This document shows, piece after piece, positions 45,156-55,336 of a stretch of DNA of 64,000 bases (its first letter is position 1; each line of letters starts with the position of its first letter). The position numbers and the translations under genes were made by a program. The stretch lies in contig CP083824.1 of the NCBI GenBank assembly GCA_023023105.1, forward strand, positions 3,720,001 through 3,784,000, in the 5' to 3' direction. Under the pieces are notes generated by a model. That model was not told the origin of the DNA. It saw only the letters and a program-made list of their open reading frames with translations, and ran no database searches. The DNA is from Enterobacter ludwigii. Its GTDB lineage: Bacteria > Pseudomonadota > Gammaproteobacteria > Enterobacterales > Enterobacteriaceae.

Positions 45156-48034
45156 TCTTTCTTACTCCAGGGCATAGTTTGCTGCAGCGCGCTGACGCTC
45201 TTCCAGACTTTCCAGCCTTTCGGGTTCACGTACTCCGTTTTCCCGTTCTGGCTACCGGAAACCTGAGACAGGATGGTCATTCCCTGCGGCTTAATCACCG
45301 CCTGATGGAAGAACTCGGCAACCTTCTGAGGCGTCAGCTGTTTTATCTCGGCCACTACTTTATCACGCGAATCAAAGTTCAGATTACCGCGATCAAAATC
45401 TTTGCTGAGCTGTGACGCTTCTTCACCCAATGTCTGCGGTGGCTGCATCACCTGGGCGATGACGGCCTGCTGGATCTGGGCAAATTCGTCCGGTTTCATG
45501 GCGCGCAGTTTTGCTTCCACTTTTGGGAAGAAAGCCTGATAACGCTGCCAGAGATAGGCCGGTTGTTTATCGCTACTTTGCAGCAGGAAACCCAGCCCCC
45601 ACTGGCGGCCAACGTTCATGGAGAACGCAAAGACCGCATAGCCAAGCTGCTCTTCTGTACGTAGCTGGTTATAGAACCACGGCTGAATAATCTGTCCCAG
45701 AACGGCACTCCGCGCTGAACTGGAGAATTCATCATAACCCGTAGGTACAAACACCGCTGCCAGCGCAGAATCCGTACTAGTGCCCGCCTTTTCAAAAATC
45801 ACATTCTGTTTTTTCTCAACCAGCACATCCTGGTTGCGGCACCACTCGTCACCTTTCGAGCCGAGCTGGGTGCGTACATTCTCCGCCAGCGTTTTGGCCT
45901 GCTCTTCACTCATGTTGCCGACGATCAAGAACTCGGGACGCGTGTTGGTTTTCAATGCATCACGGTAAGCGAGGACATCTTTCAATGAGATAGAAGGCAG
46001 TAACGCGCGGCGATCTTCACGCTGGAAATAAGGAATTTGCGACAACATTTGCGCTGGCATAAGCGCAAGATCGTAAGCTTTGCCCTTCTCCGCAGAGTCC
46101 ATCATCTGCGCATACCAGGATTTGGCCTGCTCAAGCTGCTCTTCCGTCGGCGTGTAACTAAAATAGCCCTCAAGCAGCGCCTGGAACAGCTGAGGCAGGC
46201 GCTGAGTGTAGCCATTTGCATTGACCATCAAACCGTTATTGGCATTGGTTGAGAAGCTGATTCCCCCCACGGCCGCCTGATTGCTGAGCTGATCGAGCGC
46301 GATGCCAGCAAGATAGTCATTCAGGGCGAACATCACCTGATTTTTGGCGCTATTCATCGCCTTAGGGTTACGCAGAACGACGCTGACATCGGCTTTTGGC
46401 TCGCTCGCAAAATAGCGGCTTGGGGTATACACCACGCGCAACGTCGGCTCATCAATAATAAGTTCCGGGTGCGGATAATCCTTTGTGGCTTTGATCAGCG
46501 AGAAATCATCCGGAATGTAGGGGTTCAGCTCCGGCAGTTTCAACGCAATCTCCCCGGCTCTTTTCTGCCAGTCGGCGAAGGTCTGGGCGCTGATTTTGTC
46601 CACCTGATAAGGGGCGTCTACAAAATAGGCCGTTTTGTTATGGGGTTCGTTCGGGCTGATGTACCAGATGCGGGCATTCTGCGGGGTCATCATCGCAAGG
46701 CGGGCTTTTACGGCGTCAGCATCATACTGATCGGCGATATTGACCGCATCGAGAGTATGTTCCACCGGCACGCGGATCATGGTATCCGCCAACCACTCCA
46801 CATAGTCCATGTCGCGGGTAATGGACGGGTAACGGAAATCGAGATCCAGCACGTGAGCCAGTTCATCAAAGTAGCGTTTATCGACGCCTTTATCACGCAG
46901 CAGAGAAAGGTAGCTAAAGATCGCCGCCACCACTTCATCACGGTTTGCCTGCCCTTTGTCGGTCAGGGTTGCAGATATCGCCAGCACACCGCTATTGCCG
47001 TTCACAACGGGATCGGAGTCGGCTCGAATCCCTTCCACCAGCCCTTGTTTTTGCAGCCAGTCAGAAAGCGTACCCGGGCTACGGTTGCCAATCAGATAGG
47101 TCACCAGCTCGTCGGTTTTACTGCGAAACTGTGCCGTGTTGTTATCAATGCGGAATTCAACACGTAACACCTTGCGCGGCAAGGCGGGCACGTAGTGGAT
47201 AACAATCCCTTTTTGAGCGTCCGTGACTACCGGAACGGTTATCTGAGGCAAGTCGATATTTTTATTCGGCACACGACCAAACGTCTGAGCGGCCATGTTT
47301 GCCAGCTCTGGCAGCGGTTTGTTGCTGTAGATAACCGCTTTCATCAGGTTCGCGGAGTAATATTTGTCGCGAAACGCATGCAGCGCATCAAGCACCGGGC
47401 TGTTTGGCTTATCGCTTAATGTTTCCAGGTTACCACCGGAGAAACGCGAACCCGGATGCGCCGGGTTAATGGTTTCGGCGCTCACCTGGGCCATGCGCAT
47501 ACCGTCTCGCGTACGGGCAAGGGTTAACTCAGCATTAACGGCATTGCGTTCACGTTCAGCATATTTTTTATCCAGAAGCGGTGCAGCGATGGAATCAGCA
47601 AGGCGATCGACCGCCCCTTCCAGTGCATCATTTTCGACTTCGAGATAAAAAGCCGTACGGTACGGTGCTGTGCTGGCATTGTGACTACCGCCGTGCATTT
47701 TCAGATATTCGGACAGGCTATCTGGCTGCGGGTATTTTTTAGACCCCATCAGCGTCATATGTTCCAGATAGTGCGCAAGCCCAGGATGGGCATCAGGATC
47801 TTCCAGTGACCCAATCGGCACCACCAGCGCCGAGAGGGATTTCACCGCCTGCGGATCGGAAACCAGCAGCACGGTCATGCCGTTATCAAGGCGAATAGCC
47901 TGATACTGGCGGGTATCTTTTTCGCTCTTACGGATAGTTTCCTGAACAGGTTGCCAACCGGAGTCTGCTTGAGTGAAGGGAGCCCAAAGGGCGACAAACA
48001 AAACCAACGCTTTAAACAAGGTGCTGCCTGGCAT
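45152..48034 (-). CDS. ptrA: Protease III (pitrilysin)
   Basis: Pitrilysin is a periplasmic zinc metalloprotease that degrades small peptides such as insulin fragments. The 960-residue M16 protein has a signal peptide (about 1-23, cleaved near TQADSG) and the inverted zinc motif HYLEH at 88-92, with the third ligand in the ERNAVNAEL helix. The C-terminal half is an inactive paralogous domain. It sits between recC and recB, with its stop overlapping the recB start, although no functional tie to recombination is established. Confidence 0.97.
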   Translation of the reverse strand: MPGSTLFKALVLFVALWAPFTQADSGWQPVQETIRKSEKDTRQYQAIRLDNGMTVLLVSDPQAVKSLSALVVPIGSLEDPDAHPGLAHYLEHMTLMGSKKYPQPDSLSEYLKMHGGSHNASTAPYRTAFYLEVENDALEGAVDRLADSIAAPLLDKKYAERERNAVNAELTLARTRDGMRMAQVSAETINPAHPGSRFSGGNLETLSDKPNSPVLDALHAFRDKYYSANLMKAVIYSNKPLPELANMAAQTFGRVPNKNIDLPQITVPVVTDAQKGIVIHYVPALPRKVLRVEFRIDNNTAQFRSKTDELVTYLIGNRSPGTLSDWLQKQGLVEGIRADSDPVVNGNSGVLAISATLTDKGQANRDEVVAAIFSYLSLLRDKGVDKRYFDELAHVLDLDFRYPSITRDMDYVEWLADTMIRVPVEHTLDAVNIADQYDADAVKARLAMMTPQNARIWYISPNEPHNKTAYFVDAPYQVDKISAQTFADWQKRAGEIALKLPELNPYIPDDFSLIKATKDYPHPELIIDEPTLRVVYTPSRYFASEPKADVSVVLRNPKAMNSAKNQVMFALNDYLAGIALDQLSNQAAVGGISFSTNANNGLMVNANGYTQRLPQLFQALLEGYFSYTPTEEQLEQAKSWYAQMMDSAEKGKAYDLALMPAQMLSQIPYFQREDRRALLPSISLKDVLAYRDALKTNTRPEFLIVGNMSEEQAKTLAENVRTQLGSKGDEWCRNQDVLVEKKQNVIFEKAGTSTDSALAAVFVPTGYDEFSSSARSAVLGQIIQPWFYNQLRTEEQLGYAVFAFSMNVGRQWGLGFLLQSSDKQPAYLWQRYQAFFPKVEAKLRAMKPDEFAQIQQAVIAQVMQPPQTLGEEASQLSKDFDRGNLNFDSRDKVVAEIKQLTPQKVAEFFHQAVIKPQGMTILSQVSGSQNGKTEYVNPKGWKVWKSVSALQQTMPWSKKE

Positions 48035-48173
48035 TACGACCTCTTTATCACGGCTACATCATTAACAAACTGCGTGCTGGGCACGCCAGCATCTCTTTCT
48101 TTGAGTACATCAGTCCGTGATAACAGGTGCATCATAAATGAACACCCTTTCCTGTGCAATTTTTATACAACAC

Positions 48174-51100
48174 TCAGGACTGATTAAATTTGAACAACGG
48201 TAACAGGTAACGCAGTGCCTCTTCCGTGATCGTCTCGAAGTACTCTGGTTCAAGAGTACGCCATAAGCGCTGATACCAGACATCTTCACCTTCGCCACGT
48301 ACCATCATGTTTCCTTCATAGGCTTGTATAAATTTACTTCGCGCTTTCTGCAGTGACGCCTCATCCGTTAACATTGCATCATTCTGTACGTCATAACAGG
48401 CTTTTATCCAGGCACCGCCACTCTCAGGCAGTAACAAAAGTGGTTTGTTCATGCCCTGACGGTAGCCCTCAATATACAAAGACAGATAACGTAACGCCTG
48501 TTCAGACTCCATCGGCGGGAAGCGCCATTCGCCCTCTTTGCGCACGAATATCCGGCTTTCGCCTTTATTACCCATCGCACTGTAGACAAGATGTTCCAGC
48601 CAGAGTTGCAACCCTTGTGAAACGCTAAGCATAGAAGGTCGCCAGCGTAGCAGCCCGTCCGGCTGAACCTGGGTTAGCCAACCCGTCAACTGAACGCCGT
48701 TACAGTTGAGATCAATTTCAATGCTTTTACCGGGTTGTCGACACTCCCTTACGCGCTCGGCCAGCGCTGTCATCTCATGGCACTGCGCCTCCCAGACAAT
48801 TTCACCAAACGCCCCATAAGGCAATTGCCCTGCTGCGCGGTAACGGCGAAAAAGTTTGTCAGCATCTTCCTGATCAACCAGTGCATTCAACAGCTGCAGG
48901 TTTAACTGATAGCGCTCCAGCCCTTCCAGCGTAAAGGGCTCCGCATCGGGAATTTCGTTCTCTTCAGAGCGGAAATTGACCTGTAATCGCTGCTGGAAAA
49001 AGGCCCGCACCGGGTGCGCCCAAAACCGCTGAAGCTGTTCAAATGTCAGTGTGTCAATGGGCCGAGGGTCAAGCGCCTGAATGAAATCGGTATGCGCAGT
49101 TCCCTCTTTTTTCGCCGCAGGAAGCCACTCGTGAGCATAGCTCTGGTGCTCACTCACCACGTAGTTCACCGGGTCAAACGGCATGCGGCTATGACAACAG
49201 GTGATATGCGCTTTCACCCGCTTGTCACTTTCATCGCAGTTACGTTCTTCATCCCCCGGCAGGTAGTGGCTCTGTCCGATATAATCCACCAGCTCCTGCA
49301 CCAGAACAGAAGGGAAACGCTCACTGTTGTCCTGAATTGAACGGCCGATGTAACTGATATAGAGCTTACTCTGGGCGGAAATGAGCGCTTCAAGGAAGAG
49401 ATAGCGATCGTCATCACGACGACTACGGTCACCCCGCTTTGGATTAGCACTCATCAGATCAAATCCCAGTGGTGCCAGTGCACGTGGATAAATACCGTCA
49501 TTCATGCCAAGCAGACACACCACTTTGAACGGGATAGAACGCATTGGCATCAGGGTGCAGATATTCACCGGGCCCGCCAGGAAACGCTGACTGATTCGCT
49601 CCTGGTCAAGCCGCTGCGTCAACTCATCCCTCAGCAGTGACAAGGGGATCTCTTCGTGATAATGGGAATTCACGCCCTCGTCGACGATAGCCTGCCACTG
49701 CGTTTCAATGAGCGCCATTGCGGCTTCAGTGTCACTGTCTGGCAGGAAGAAATCATTGAGCAATGCCCTGCAAACCGGGAGCCATTCTTCCAGAGTACGC
49801 GGTTGCATTAACTCACTTCTCCAGCGGTTAAGCTGCATCAATAGTGAAGCCAAATGCCCCACCAGTTCAGCAATTAACCCACTGGTCTCATCGTAAGGCA
49901 GTACCTCATTCCATTCCCCCTGACTGCTTTCCATGGCATATCCCAACAGCATACGTGTCAGGCCAAACCGCCAGGTATGCTGCCCAGTTGGGGGGAGTCC
50001 GAACGACTGGACGTTATCGTCATCGATCCCCCAGCGAACACCCGATTCGTTCACCCACTGGCGAAGGTAGCGTAACCCCTCTTCATTGATGTTGAAGCGG
50101 GCAGCCAGAACTGGAACATCCAGTAATGCCAGAACATCTTCGGAGATAAACCGACTATCAGGCAGTGACAACAGGGTGATGAAGGCCTGCAAAGCCGGGT
50201 GAGACTGACGGGCACGGCGGTCCGAGATAGCGTAAGGCAGGTATCGTTCACCCGTCGCACTGCCAAAAACGGCCTGAATGAAGGGACTGTAATTGTCGAT
50301 ATCCGCCACCATCACCACGATATCGCGCGGCGTCAGCTCAGGATCATCCTGCAGCATGTGCAACAGCTGGTCATGAAGGATTTCAACTTCGCGCTGCGGG
50401 CTGTGGCAAACGTGGATGGTGACACTGCGATCGTCAGGATCCAGCCTCCGCTTCCTGTCGCTGCGTTCAAACTCTTGCGCCGTAACACCCATGACGGCAC
50501 GGTTCTCCAGCTCCAGAATATCTAACTGAATATTATGCAGCAGGCTATCCGGGGAGATCTCAACAAAGGCATCCACGTCGCCTTCACCTGATGAAGTGAT
50601 ATCAGAAAGCATGTGAATGTAATCACGCCCCAGCTTCCCCCACGAAGCAAGCAGCGGATTGGGCAGGTTCTGGATACCTTCTTCATCGAAAAGTTGCCCG
50701 GCAGTCGAGCCGTCTTTAAACAGCGGGATGGTTCGTTCTTCAAAAAGGCGTTTTCGTTGGCGAGTCACCAGCCGCGAAAGCCAGCGTTGGTCGAGGATAT
50801 CCCCCCAATATTGCCGGCAAGGGTTGGTAAACAAAATATGAATATCAATATGTTTACCCAGCGCATTCAACGCCTTGAGATAGACTGGGGGTAATGCAGA
50901 TATTCCACAGATAAACACGCGTGATGGCAGTCGGGCTGGTCGCTCCGACGTATTTTCAAGTATGGAGATAAACCGATCGTACAGATTGGCACGGTGCCAC
51001 TTAGGCTGGCCAAGTTTCTCCGTGTGCTCCACCAGCGCTTTCCATAGTGGCGCCTGCCAGATTTGCGCCTCCGGTAACCCCTCCACCAGCTCACCTGCTT

Positions 51101-51548
51101 CCCAACGAATTAACCAGTCAGAACGATAAACAAGATATTGATCGTAGAGATCGGCGGTACGCGACGCGAGCTGGAACAGCTTGCGTTTATCGGTATCGTC
51201 ATTGAGATAGTGGTTCAGCATCGCGAACTCATCGCGCTGAAGCATTTCCGGCAGCAACGCCATCAGCTTCCAGCTCATGCTTTGCTTGTTGAACGCACTT
51301 TGCTCCGGGATATCCGGCAACACGCGGACAAACATCTCCCAGATAAAGCTCGCGGGTAGTGGGAACTCAATGTTCGCGGCAATGCCAAATTTGCGGGAAA
51401 GCGACATTTGCAGCCACTGTGCCATACCGGTGCTCTGCACCAGCACCATTTCAGGCTCAAAAGGATCGTCAAGCCGCCCGCCCTCAACGATATATTCCAT
51501 CAGTGCTTCCAGCACATCCAGACGATTTGAGTGGTAAACCCTTAACAT
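48174..51548 (-). CDS. recC: RecBCD helicase/nuclease, RecC subunit
   Basis: RecC is the non-catalytic subunit that splits the DNA strands and recognises Chi on the 3' strand. The 1124-residue protein has a degenerate helicase fold and a degenerate nuclease-like C-terminal domain. The N-terminus MLRVYHSNRLDVL is conserved. It follows ppdC by twelve bases and precedes ptrA after a 139-base gap, so the ppd genes probably share its transcript. Confidence 0.98.
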   Translation of the reverse strand: MLRVYHSNRLDVLEALMEYIVEGGRLDDPFEPEMVLVQSTGMAQWLQMSLSRKFGIAANIEFPLPASFIWEMFVRVLPDIPEQSAFNKQSMSWKLMALLPEMLQRDEFAMLNHYLNDDTDKRKLFQLASRTADLYDQYLVYRSDWLIRWEAGELVEGLPEAQIWQAPLWKALVEHTEKLGQPKWHRANLYDRFISILENTSERPARLPSRVFICGISALPPVYLKALNALGKHIDIHILFTNPCRQYWGDILDQRWLSRLVTRQRKRLFEERTIPLFKDGSTAGQLFDEEGIQNLPNPLLASWGKLGRDYIHMLSDITSSGEGDVDAFVEISPDSLLHNIQLDILELENRAVMGVTAQEFERSDRKRRLDPDDRSVTIHVCHSPQREVEILHDQLLHMLQDDPELTPRDIVVMVADIDNYSPFIQAVFGSATGERYLPYAISDRRARQSHPALQAFITLLSLPDSRFISEDVLALLDVPVLAARFNINEEGLRYLRQWVNESGVRWGIDDDNVQSFGLPPTGQHTWRFGLTRMLLGYAMESSQGEWNEVLPYDETSGLIAELVGHLASLLMQLNRWRSELMQPRTLEEWLPVCRALLNDFFLPDSDTEAAMALIETQWQAIVDEGVNSHYHEEIPLSLLRDELTQRLDQERISQRFLAGPVNICTLMPMRSIPFKVVCLLGMNDGIYPRALAPLGFDLMSANPKRGDRSRRDDDRYLFLEALISAQSKLYISYIGRSIQDNSERFPSVLVQELVDYIGQSHYLPGDEERNCDESDKRVKAHITCCHSRMPFDPVNYVVSEHQSYAHEWLPAAKKEGTAHTDFIQALDPRPIDTLTFEQLQRFWAHPVRAFFQQRLQVNFRSEENEIPDAEPFTLEGLERYQLNLQLLNALVDQEDADKLFRRYRAAGQLPYGAFGEIVWEAQCHEMTALAERVRECRQPGKSIEIDLNCNGVQLTGWLTQVQPDGLLRWRPSMLSVSQGLQLWLEHLVYSAMGNKGESRIFVRKEGEWRFPPMESEQALRYLSLYIEGYRQGMNKPLLLLPESGGAWIKACYDVQNDAMLTDEASLQKARSKFIQAYEGNMMVRGEGEDVWYQRLWRTLEPEYFETITEEALRYLLPLFKFNQS

Positions 51549-51560
51549 AGACGCTCCCGA

Positions 51561-51884
51561 CTACTGGCTAACCGGGCAATGCAGACGCGTTATCTCACCG
51601 CGTCGCCCCAGAGGAGAAATAAGTGTAACCGTGATGCTGACACATCCGGCGAGCGTTGTCTGCCCCCGGTTGGCCTGCCAGCCTTCCGGTAGTGCATTTG
51701 TTGAGAGCTGGGACTGGTTCCAGGCATGGTGCCAGAGCTGACGATATTGGCTAAACAAGGTGAACCGCGTCGCCAGTGCCCGGTGGTAACCTGACAGTGC
51801 GGTCACGATTATCACCATCAGCATCATCGCCAGGAGAACCTCAACCAAGCTAAACCCTCTTTCTTTGTTCATGGCAACAGGCAT
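51561..51884 (-). CDS. ppdC: Prepilin-type protein PpdC
   Basis: A 107-residue minor pseudopilin-like protein. The N-terminus has the type IV prepilin signature ERGFSLVEVLLAMMLM, cleaved after Gly with Glu at mature position 5, followed by a hydrophobic helix. The start at 51884 was chosen because GGGGAG lies seven bases before it and because the resulting length matches E. coli; a second ATG at 51872 overlaps the ygdB stop. Its function, as for its neighbours, is unproven. Confidence 0.88.
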   Translation of the reverse strand: MPVAMNKERGFSLVEVLLAMMLMVIIVTALSGYHRALATRFTLFSQYRQLWHHAWNQSQLSTNALPEGWQANRGQTTLAGCVSITVTLISPLGRRGEITRLHCPVSQ

Positions 51885-52270
51885 AACACACTCCCCTTTA
51901 GCGGACAAAAATCACTCCAGCCGTGAGGCGAGAAGCGAATCTTGCCGTCGATTATCTCTCCTGTGCGCCAGAGCTGCAGGTCGTTGACTCCAGCAATAAG
52001 CAAAACATCCTTCTCACTTAATAGCCGTAAACAAACTCGCCATGACGATGCCTTTTTGCACTGAATCTGGGGCTCTGACGACCAATCCTGAACGCGTCCC
52101 CACTCAAGTGCAGATTGCACAGACGCCTGCTGCTGGAGTGAACGGCTCTCATCACCCACGAGCGCACTAAACGTTGTGAGTTGTTGGTTGAGACCGGTGA
52201 GGATCAGAGTACCGAGCACCAGTAAAAGCAAAACCAACGCCAGCGAAGACATTCCGCGTTGACGGTTCAC
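51869..52270 (-). CDS. ygdB: DUF2509 pseudopilin-like protein YgdB
   Basis: A 133-residue protein with an N-terminal GMSSLALVLLLLVLGTL hydrophobic helix resembling a pilin-like anchor but lacking the Glu5 of true prepilins, as in GspK/PilX-type minor pilins. The rest is soluble with paired cysteines. It overlaps ppdB by four bases and ppdC by a few bases, so the four small genes are translated as a block. Confidence 0.9.
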   Translation of the reverse strand: MNRQRGMSSLALVLLLLVLGTLILTGLNQQLTTFSALVGDESRSLQQQASVQSALEWGRVQDWSSEPQIQCKKASSWRVCLRLLSEKDVLLIAGVNDLQLWRTGEIIDGKIRFSPHGWSDFCPLKGSVLCLLP

Positions 52271-52827
52271 AAGTTATACCCCGTGACCCCATATAAAGCC
52301 TGATATGGCTCCCTATGCTCACCTTTACGACTGGCGGTCAGTTCGATATTCAACTCTGGTGCAAAACCGGCATGCTCAACTTTACGTACCATAAAGTGCA
52401 GGATCACAAGCTTGTCCGGTTCGGTGAGCTTTTCCCATCCCTTTCCTTCACACGAAGTTGCCCCACGCAGCATTTCCAGCGCTCCTGCTTCCAGACGAAA
52501 ACCGGTGCTGTCATTTTCTGATGCGGTGTTATCCCAATTGCCGTTACTGTTAGCATCCCACCGTACAATGGCACAGCTCCCTTCCCTGCCAATCACCAGC
52601 CCTTGTCCCTGACAGTTTCCGGCACAATATCCTGCGCGCTGAAGATGTTTACCGAGGGCGAACAGGCGCTGCCAGACCTCTTCTTCCAGCTCTCGCTGGC
52701 CGGATTGCAGTAGTACAACCCGCTGCAACCCGGGTAAAAAACGCGATGCGCTTACCAGCAAAAGGCTGCTGATCGCCGTAGCAATCAGCACTTCAATCAG
52801 TGAGAAACCGCGCTGTCTCATTGACAT
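52267..52827 (-). CDS. ppdB: Prepilin-type protein PpdB
   Basis: A 186-residue pseudopilin-like protein with the signature QRGFSLIEVLIATAISSLLL. The start at 52827 (MSMRQRGFSL) has a well-spaced AGGGGA site and the usual number of residues before the prepilin cleavage site. A second ATG at 52821 forms ATGA with the ppdA stop and is an alternative. A longer upstream frame would remove the prepilin leader and was rejected. Confidence 0.88.
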   Translation of the reverse strand: MSMRQRGFSLIEVLIATAISSLLLVSASRFLPGLQRVVLLQSGQRELEEEVWQRLFALGKHLQRAGYCAGNCQGQGLVIGREGSCAIVRWDANSNGNWDNTASENDSTGFRLEAGALEMLRGATSCEGKGWEKLTEPDKLVILHFMVRKVEHAGFAPELNIELTASRKGEHREPYQALYGVTGYNL

Positions 52828-53282
52828 GAACCGTCCCCTGAACTTTTGCACATTCTGATGCGTCCTCCATTTGAGACAATAATCAGCCATTCTCCTGCTC
52901 GACTTTGTATGCGTATCCGCCCTGCCCATGCCGTATCTCTTAATCCATAAAACCCTAATGACGGTGTTAGTTCACTCACCGTGACTTCAGGCCAGAGTGG
53001 CATCAGCACAAAGGGACTCCCCTTCTCGCAACTCTTCATAACTGAGCTCACCAGGCAGTCTCTGCCTCCAATCCGCTGAAGGGTTACCTGATGGTCGCGG
53101 TTGTGCCGGTTGGCATTGTTGCGCAGAAACACCAGGTAATCGCGAACCTGACTGGCGGTTTGCCACAGCCGCTGCTGTCGTTGCCAGCTGTCCCAGCCGT
53201 ATAACCCTGACGCGCTGAGGATGACAATCAACGAAATCGCTACCAGTGTTTCGATAAGCGTAAAACCATTCTCTTTTTTCAT
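52818..53282 (-). CDS. ppdA: Prepilin-type protein PpdA
   Basis: A 154-residue pseudopilin of the GspH/FimT type with leader MKKENGFTLIETLVAISLIV, cleavage expected after Gly6 and Glu5 present in the mature protein. It is the first gene of ppdA-ppdB-ygdB-ppdC, just upstream of recC. These genes resemble minor pilin components, but no pilus biogenesis genes are in this window. Confidence 0.92.
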   Translation of the reverse strand: MKKENGFTLIETLVAISLIVILSASGLYGWDSWQRQQRLWQTASQVRDYLVFLRNNANRHNRDHQVTLQRIGGRDCLVSSVMKSCEKGSPFVLMPLWPEVTVSELTPSLGFYGLRDTAWAGRIRIQSRAGEWLIIVSNGGRIRMCKSSGDGSCQ

Positions 53283-53341
53283 ACCGGGAGTGTGGCGAAG
53301 TGCCGTGAAGGTGACGAGCAGCGGATTGCTGTTTTCCGAGT

Positions 53342-53395
53342 CGTTATCCAGAGAATCGACCGAGTTGCAGCGTGTTGCACGCTTTCTGGATAACG
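53342..53395. promoter_or_regulatory. Nested inverted repeat upstream of ppdA
   Basis: Perfect 11-base arms CGTTATCCAGA (53342-53352) and TCTGGATAACG (53385-53395) enclose a second hairpin GCGTG-TTG-CACGC (53370-53382). It lies 60-113 bases before ppdA, where an operator or a structured leader could act. No function is known to me. Confidence 0.5.
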
Positions 53396-53419
53396 CTTCG
53401 TGAAACGGGATGAAGGCGA

Positions 53420-53449
53420 AAAAAAACCGGCGCTAAAAAGCACCGGTTG
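53420..53449 (-). terminator. thyA terminator
   Basis: On the minus strand AACCGGTGC and GCGCCGGTT form a stem with a TTTTTA loop and a run of T, 20 bases after the thyA stop. It separates lgt-thyA from the ppd genes. Confidence 0.85.
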
Positions 53450-53466
53450 TGTCACGCTTTGCTACA

Positions 53467-54261
53467 TCAGATAGCGACGGGCGCTTTGATGCCAGGGTGC
53501 GGGTCGTAACCCTCAATCTCAAAATCATCAAAGCGGTAGTCGAAGATAGACTCCGGTTTGCGTTTGATAATCAGCTTCGGCAGCGCACGCGGTTCGCGGG
53601 TCAGCTGGAGATGCGTCTGTTCCATATGGTTACTGTAAAGATGGGTGTCCCCACCGGTCCAGACAAAATCGCCCACTTCCAGGTCGCACTGCTGCGCCAT
53701 CATGTGGACTAACAGCGCATAGCTGGCAATGTTAAACGGCAGGCCGAGGAACACGTCGCAGGAGCGCTGGTAGAGCTGGCAGGAGAGCTTGCCGTCTGCC
53801 ACGTAGAACTGGAAGAACGCGTGGCACGGGGCCAGCGCCATTTTATCCAGTTCCCCCACGTTCCAGGCGGAAACGATAATACGACGCGAGTCCGGATCGT
53901 TTTTCAGCTGGTTCATCACGGTGGTGATCTGGTCAATATGGCGGCCATCAGGCGTTGGCCATGCGCGCCACTGTTTACCGTAAACCGGGCCCAGATTGCC
54001 GTTTTCGTCTGCCCATTCGTCCCAGATTGAGACGTTGTTTTCGTGCAGATACGCAACGTTGGTATCGCCTTGCAGAAACCAGAGCAGTTCATGAATGATC
54101 GAGCGCAGATGGCAGCGCTTTGTCGTCACCAGAGGGAAGCCTTCTTGCAGATTGAAGCGCATCTGGTGGCCAAAAATGGAGAGCGTGCCGGTACCGGTAC
54201 GGTCGTTTTTCGGCGTGCCCTCATCGAGCACTTTTTTCATCAATTCAAGATACTGTTTCAT
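53467..54261 (-). CDS. thyA: Thymidylate synthase
   Basis: ThyA makes dTMP from dUMP with methylene-tetrahydrofolate. The 264-residue length equals the E. coli enzyme. The catalytic Cys146 lies in [12 protein letters not shown], with the RRIIVSAWN phosphate-binding and [13 protein letters not shown] segments intact. It begins six bases after lgt, so its ribosome-binding site lies within the end of lgt and the two are coupled. Confidence 0.98.
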   Translation of the reverse strand: MKQYLELMKKVLDEGTPKNDRTGTGTLSIFGHQMRFNLQEGFPLVTTKRCHLRSIIHELLWFLQGDTNVAYLHENNVSIWDEWADENGNLGPVYGKQWRAWPTPDGRHIDQITTVMNQLKNDPDSRRIIVSAWNVGELDKMALAPCHAFFQFYVADGKLSCQLYQRSCDVFLGLPFNIASYALLVHMMAQQCDLEVGDFVWTGGDTHLYSNHMEQTHLQLTREPRALPKLIIKRKPESIFDYRFDDFEIEGYDPHPGIKAPVAI

Positions 54262-54267
54262 GGTTCC

Positions 54268-55143
54268 TCAGGAAATTTGTTGCTGTGGACGACGACGATA
54301 CGCCCAAATCATCATAATGGCACCCGCGACAATCATCGGAATGGAGAGAATTTGCCCCATGCTGATGTACTGCACCCACTCGCCGGTAAACTGTGCATCT
54401 GGCTGACGGAAGAACTCGACGATGATACGGAACGCACCGTAGCCAATCAGGAACAGGCCAGAAACAGCCCCCATCGGACGCGGTTTGCGGATAAACAGAT
54501 TCAGGATGATAAACAGCACCACGCCTTCCAGCGCCAGTTCGTAAAGCTGAGACATATGGCGCGGCAGCACACCATAGGTATCGAAAATAGACTGCCACTC
54601 CGGGTGTGATGGCAGCAGCGCGATATCTTCTGCGCGGGAGCCCGGGAAGAGCATCGTGTATGGCACGCTTGGGTCAACGCGCCCCCACAGTTCACCGTTG
54701 ATAAAGTTGCCCAGACGGCCAGCACCGAGACCAAACGGGATCAGCGGTGCGATAAAATCTGAAACCTGGAAGAAGTTGCGTTTGGTGCGTTTGGCAAAAA
54801 TCACCATCACCAGAATCACGCCGATCAGGCCGCCGTGGAAAGACATACCACCATCCCACACGCGGAACAGATAGAGCGGATCGTTCAGGAATACCGGGAA
54901 GTTATAGAACAGCACATACCCAATACGGCCACCGAGGAACACGCCGAGGAAGCCCGCATAAAGCAGGTTTTCAACTTCGTTTTTGGTCCAGCCGCTGCCA
55001 GGACGGCTGGCGCGGCGGCCAGCGAGCCACATGGCAAAAATGAAGCCCACCAGGTACATCAGACCGTACCAGTGAAGCGAAACAGGTCCTACTGAGAAAA
55101 TGACCGGATCAAATTCCGGAAAATGCAGATAACCACTGTTCAT
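54268..55143 (-). CDS. lgt: Prolipoprotein diacylglyceryl transferase
   Basis: Lgt attaches diacylglycerol from phosphatidylglycerol to the lipobox cysteine of prolipoproteins in the inner membrane. The 291-residue protein has about seven membrane segments, His103 in SFHGGLIGV and Arg143 in [16 protein letters not shown], both essential in E. coli. It heads the lgt-thyA pair. Substrates encoded in this window include MltA, YgdI and YgdR. Confidence 0.98.
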   Translation of the reverse strand: MNSGYLHFPEFDPVIFSVGPVSLHWYGLMYLVGFIFAMWLAGRRASRPGSGWTKNEVENLLYAGFLGVFLGGRIGYVLFYNFPVFLNDPLYLFRVWDGGMSFHGGLIGVILVMVIFAKRTKRNFFQVSDFIAPLIPFGLGAGRLGNFINGELWGRVDPSVPYTMLFPGSRAEDIALLPSHPEWQSIFDTYGVLPRHMSQLYELALEGVVLFIILNLFIRKPRPMGAVSGLFLIGYGAFRIIVEFFRQPDAQFTGEWVQYISMGQILSIPMIVAGAIMMIWAYRRRPQQQIS

Positions 55144-55307
55144 CTGTCACCACAAGATGTTGTTATTCCGCTGAAAGTGGACAGCGGTAGAAATGCGATT
55201 CTGCCGTAAGCAGAGGCTCCAAAGTTGCGAATCATAGCATAAGGCGGGCGCGGAGGATGCGCCAGAGATGTAAAAGATGTGTATAGGGTTTTATGCGCGC
55301 TGGTGCC

Positions 55308-55326
55308 CCCTCCCACAGGGAGAGGG
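55308..55326 (-). terminator. Possible ptsP terminator or repeated hairpin
   Basis: CCCTCCC and GGGAG-A-GGG can pair around an ACA loop, just beyond the ptsP stop codon. This motif type recurs at enterobacterial gene ends, but there is no T run. Confidence 0.4.
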
Positions 55327-55336
55327 AGAAAGATGA

